A DNA stretch of 7,066 bases from an uncultured Prevotella sp. (GTDB lineage: Bacteria; Bacteroidota; Bacteroidia; Bacteroidales; Bacteroidaceae). The notes beneath the pieces were generated by a model. It saw only the letters and a list, made by a program, of their open reading frames with translations. It was not told where the DNA came from and searched no databases. The position numbers and the translations under genes are program-made. Shown piece after piece: positions 4,701-7,066 of the stretch (positions within the stretch are counted from its first letter, which is position 1; each line of letters opens with the position of its first letter). The stretch lies in the NCBI GenBank assembly GCA_905373605.1, contig CAJPTO010000168.1, forward strand, positions 1 to 7,066, written 5' to 3'.

Positions 4701-5419
4701 AGGAGGTGCGCTATTTTTATGTGCCCGGTGCAGAACGCTCTAACGAGTTGCCCGCAGATGAAGCGGCACACGCTACAAGGGTGTTGCGGCTGCAAAGTGG
4801 CGACGAGGTGTTCCTCATCGACGGCACCGGCTGTTTCTTCAAGGCACAACTAACGCTCACAACAAAGAGCAAATGCCTTTATAACATAATCGAACGCTTG
4901 CCGCAAGAGAAGACATGGCGAGGCCGAATTGCTGTGGCTATGGCACCTACAAAGGCAATTGACAGGGTGGAATGGACCTTGGAAAAGGCTACAGAGATTG
5001 GGGTCGACGAGTTTGCCTTGCTCAATTGCGATTTCTCCGAACGTCGAAACGTTAAGCTAGAAAGGCTGGACAAGATTGTGGTGGCTGCCGTCAAGCAGAG
5101 CAGAAAGGCATGGAAACCAATGCTAAGCGACCTGACACCCTTCGAAAGCTTTGTGAAACAATCGCGAAAGGGCGCGAAATTCATCGCCCATTGTTATGAA
5201 GAAATTGAAAAAAAGGACTTATATAACGAACTGATACAACTGCCAGAAGGGGAGGAAGTGACCATACTCATTGGGCCCGAAGGCGACTTCTCGGTTCAAG
5301 AAGTGCGCTTAGCCGTGGACTTAGGTTATGTCCCAGTGTCGCTAGGACAAAGTAGGTTGCGGGCAGAAACAGCTGCTTTGGCTGCTACAATGATGGCACA
5401 GCTTGCATTTAGGAAATAA
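4697..5419 (+). CDS. rsmE: 16S rRNA (uracil(1498)-N(3))-methyltransferase RsmE
   Basis: RsmE methylates N3 of U1498 in helix 44 of 16S rRNA using SAM, acting on the 30S subunit. The 240-residue length is typical. The N-terminal part (about 1-70) is the PUA-like RNA-binding domain, with HATRVLRLQSGDEVFLIDG at 25-43. The C-terminal part is the SPOUT (trefoil-knot) methyltransferase. It shows EKATEIGVDEF (96-106), FSERRNVKLERLDKI (113-127), AVKQSRKAWKPML (131-143), the SAM-binding ILIGPEGDFSVQE (190-202), and LGQSRLRAETAALAA (216-230) at the knot. GPEGDFS and SRLRAETA replace the commoner GPEGGFS and RILRTETA; I regard this as within-family variation for Bacteroidota. The start overlaps the preceding gene by 4 bp, and a 6-bp gap follows before the next gene. 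Confidence 0.97.
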   Translation: MKEVRYFYVPGAERSNELPADEAAHATRVLRLQSGDEVFLIDGTGCFFKAQLTLTTKSKCLYNIIERLPQEKTWRGRIAVAMAPTKAIDRVEWTLEKATEIGVDEFALLNCDFSERRNVKLERLDKIVVAAVKQSRKAWKPMLSDLTPFESFVKQSRKGAKFIAHCYEEIEKKDLYNELIQLPEGEEVTILIGPEGDFSVQEVRLAVDLGYVPVSLGQSRLRAETAALAATMMAQLAFRK

Positions 5420-5425
5420 AAAAGT

Positions 5426-6775
5426 ATGAAAAAGAATTTTATTGGGGCATTGCTCTTGGCACTTACGCTGCTGGTTTCGTGTTCGAAAGCCAGCTATGTG
5501 CAGTCTATACCCAGAAGCACAATGGCCATAATGTCCGTTGATGCAAAGAAACTGGGCAAGGATTTCAAGCTCGAAAGCATCCTGAAAACATTCGTGGGCG
5601 TGGACAACGCTGATGATTGTGGAATAGACATCACCGCAAAAGTATACCTTTTTGAGGCCGCCGACATGAATTTTGGCCTTTGTGCGAAGGTGAACGATGC
5701 TTCTAAACTGGCAGAAACCCTTGACGGCTTGGTGCAAAAGGGCCAAGCTGTGGCAGGAAAAGAACGCAAGGGATGCCGTTTTTACACCGTCAACAATGTG
5801 TGGGCTGTGGGCTTTAGCGATGATGCCTTGTTGGTGATGGGGCCTCAACCCCTAGCCGTACAGCCTGATTTGCAATTGCGCATGGCCAAATTGCTTGCTG
5901 CCGACCCTGACAAGGAAGACAGACTGTCGCCCTTATTGGCCTCGGTAGATGCCCTTGATGCCCCAATGGCCCTCGTTGCAAGGCTCGATGCCCTGCCCGA
6001 GAACGTTGCCTTGCCCTTCACCTTAGGCCTTCCCAAACGCACTAACCTTTCGCAAGTGGTGCTAAAGGCCGGCTTGCGTTTCGCCGACAACGCACTTTTG
6101 ATGACTGGGGAGACGTTTTCGTACAACCCTGCTATCGATGATGCCTTGAAACAGGTGGCAAACAGCTACCGCCCCATTGGCAATAGCTTCTTACAACCCT
6201 CTTCGCCTGCAGCCTTAACCCTCTTTGCCAATATGGAAGGCGAAAAGTTGCTGGGCATCGTGCGAGATAATGCGGTGCTCTCTGCGCTTCTAACTGGGCT
6301 GAACACCGCCGTCGACATGGACAACATCATGCGCAGCATAGACGGCGACATCACCATTGCCACATCTGCTTATGCCGAACGCCAAGCCAATTTCTCAATG
6401 AAGGCCTTGTTGAAAAACACCAATTGGCTCAAAGACGTTGACTATTGGAAGCGTTCTTGTCCCCCCGGCTCCACCATCTACGATGCCGGGCCACACGCTT
6501 ACGTGTTCGACAATGACAGTTCTAAGTTTTATTTCGGCACCATTGCCGACAGCTGCTTCTACTGCTTGCCCCATCCACCATTGCAACAGCCCACGCCGCC
6601 AGTCGCCAAGAGTGGCATTTCGCCCAGCTTGGCCAACGAGATACGTGGCAAAAGGCTGGCCATCGTCTTCAACCTAGGCGCACTGAGCAGCATCAAAGGC
6701 ATCAATGCCAATGGCCTATCCGCTGTGCAACGTTATCTAGGCGGCACAAACACAATTGTTTATATAATGGAATGA
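5426..6775 (+). CDS. DUF4836-type lipoprotein
   Basis: The product has 449 residues with a lipoprotein signal: MKKNFIGALLLALTLLVSC, lipid-modified Cys19, then SKASYVQSIPRSTMAIMSVDAKKL. The pattern of a short linker, a Pro-containing segment and a beta-strand ending in a D-A-K-x-L helix start resembles the Bacteroidales DUF4836 family, whose function is unknown. Other family-like stretches are GIDITAKVYLFEA (about 66-78) and the AKVNDASKLAETLDGL helix (about 87-102). The residues after Cys19 (SKAS) lack the acidic export signal seen in the other lipoprotein here, so a periplasm-facing location is more likely. The C-terminal region has a Cys- and Pro-rich stretch (CFYCLPHPPLQQPTPP, about 377-392). 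The start follows rsmE by 6 bp, and the stop overlaps the ABC gene (ATGA). Co-expression with an ABC ATPase suggests an envelope or transport link, but that is inference. Confidence 0.75.
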   Translation: MKKNFIGALLLALTLLVSCSKASYVQSIPRSTMAIMSVDAKKLGKDFKLESILKTFVGVDNADDCGIDITAKVYLFEAADMNFGLCAKVNDASKLAETLDGLVQKGQAVAGKERKGCRFYTVNNVWAVGFSDDALLVMGPQPLAVQPDLQLRMAKLLAADPDKEDRLSPLLASVDALDAPMALVARLDALPENVALPFTLGLPKRTNLSQVVLKAGLRFADNALLMTGETFSYNPAIDDALKQVANSYRPIGNSFLQPSSPAALTLFANMEGEKLLGIVRDNAVLSALLTGLNTAVDMDNIMRSIDGDITIATSAYAERQANFSMKALLKNTNWLKDVDYWKRSCPPGSTIYDAGPHAYVFDNDSSKFYFGTIADSCFYCLPHPPLQQPTPPVAKSGISPSLANEIRGKRLAIVFNLGALSSIKGINANGLSAVQRYLGGTNTIVYIME

Positions 6776-7066
6776 TGAACAACATTAGTTTTGACATGGT
6801 TACGCCACAAGTGTTTTCACAGCGCGGCAACCTCCATTCTGAAGTGTGGCAGCAAAGCAACCTCACCTTTGAGAAAGGCAAACGATACCTCGTTCAGGCC
6901 GAAAGCGGACGTGGGAAAAGCACCTTTTGCAGCTACATCCTTGGCTACCGACAAGACTACGAGGGCATTGTGGCCTTCGACGGAAAAGACATTGGCTTGC
7001 TTTCAACAACCGATTGGGTAAACATCCGCCAACGAAATGTAAGCCAATTGTTCCAAGAACTGCGAC
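6772..7066 (+). CDS. ABC transporter ATP-binding protein (partial, N-terminal part)
   Basis: The window holds the first 98 codons. The Walker A region is at residues 43-51, AESGRGKST, with the catalytic Lys49 present. The usual first Gly of GxxGxGK[ST] is Ala43. After it come SYILGYRQDYEGIVAFDGKDI, the typical beta-strand and D-G-x-x-I of ABC domains, and LFQEL with Gln95 as the likely Q-loop glutamine. The signature (LSGGQ), Walker B and H-loop lie beyond the edge. An ATG at 6772 overlaps the previous stop by 4 bp; a second ATG at 6775 is an equally possible start. The short lead-in and compact layout suit a small stand-alone ATPase such as the LolD/FtsE type, but the substrate class cannot be determined from this part. 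Confidence 0.88.
   Translation, partial: MMNNISFDMVTPQVFSQRGNLHSEVWQQSNLTFEKGKRYLVQAESGRGKSTFCSYILGYRQDYEGIVAFDGKDIGLLSTTDWVNIRQRNVSQLFQELR

Overview
The window looks like chromosomal DNA from a Bacteroidales bacterium, most probably Prevotella or a close relative. The evidence is the Bacteroidota-type promoter element TAnnTTTG ahead of several genes, starts with little or no Shine-Dalgarno sequence, a lipoprotein whose cysteine is followed by an Asp run, a DUF4836-type lipoprotein, and Bacteroidales-type SmpB and RsmE proteins. The genus call is inference. No rRNA, tRNA, CRISPR array, transposase or integrase is visible.

Left part (1-1224, minus strand). A DMP19/DUF4375-family acidic protein gene (715-1224) lies just upstream of smpB (156-635), the tmRNA-binding protein of trans-translation. 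They probably share a transcript from a TAnnTTTG promoter at about 1254-1261. A hairpin sits in the 79-bp spacer between them. Nothing firm can be called in 1-155 except an imperfect inverted repeat and undecidable edges of possible neighbours.

Middle (1225-2030, no gene). This is an 806-bp intergenic stretch rich in structure. It holds the DMP19 promoter, a pair of mutually exclusive hairpins, a 66-bp tandem repeat (two full units and two partial ends) carrying minus-strand TACCTTTG promoter-like boxes, and a 58-bp imperfect palindrome centred on AATCACGTGATT.

Divergent region (2031-2874). A small, probably surface-exposed lipoprotein (2031-2510, minus) faces away from the nucleoside transporter gene. 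Its leader contains a compact 60-nt element (2560-2619) that folds into a three-way junction directly downstream of a TAnnTTTG box. The transporter has its own TAACTTTG box at 2847-2854.

Right part (2875-7066, plus strand). This is a tightly packed, probably translationally coupled operon. It encodes a NupG/XapB-type nucleoside:H+ symporter, a bifunctional nuclease (DUF151) with a C-terminal UVR motif, the 16S rRNA m3U1498 methyltransferase RsmE, a DUF4836-type lipoprotein, and an ABC-transporter ATPase cut by the window edge. Three junctions are ATGA 4-bp overlaps and the fourth is a 6-bp gap. The contents link nucleoside uptake, nucleic-acid turnover and rRNA modification with envelope or transport functions. 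The functional connection between these halves is not obvious from sequence.
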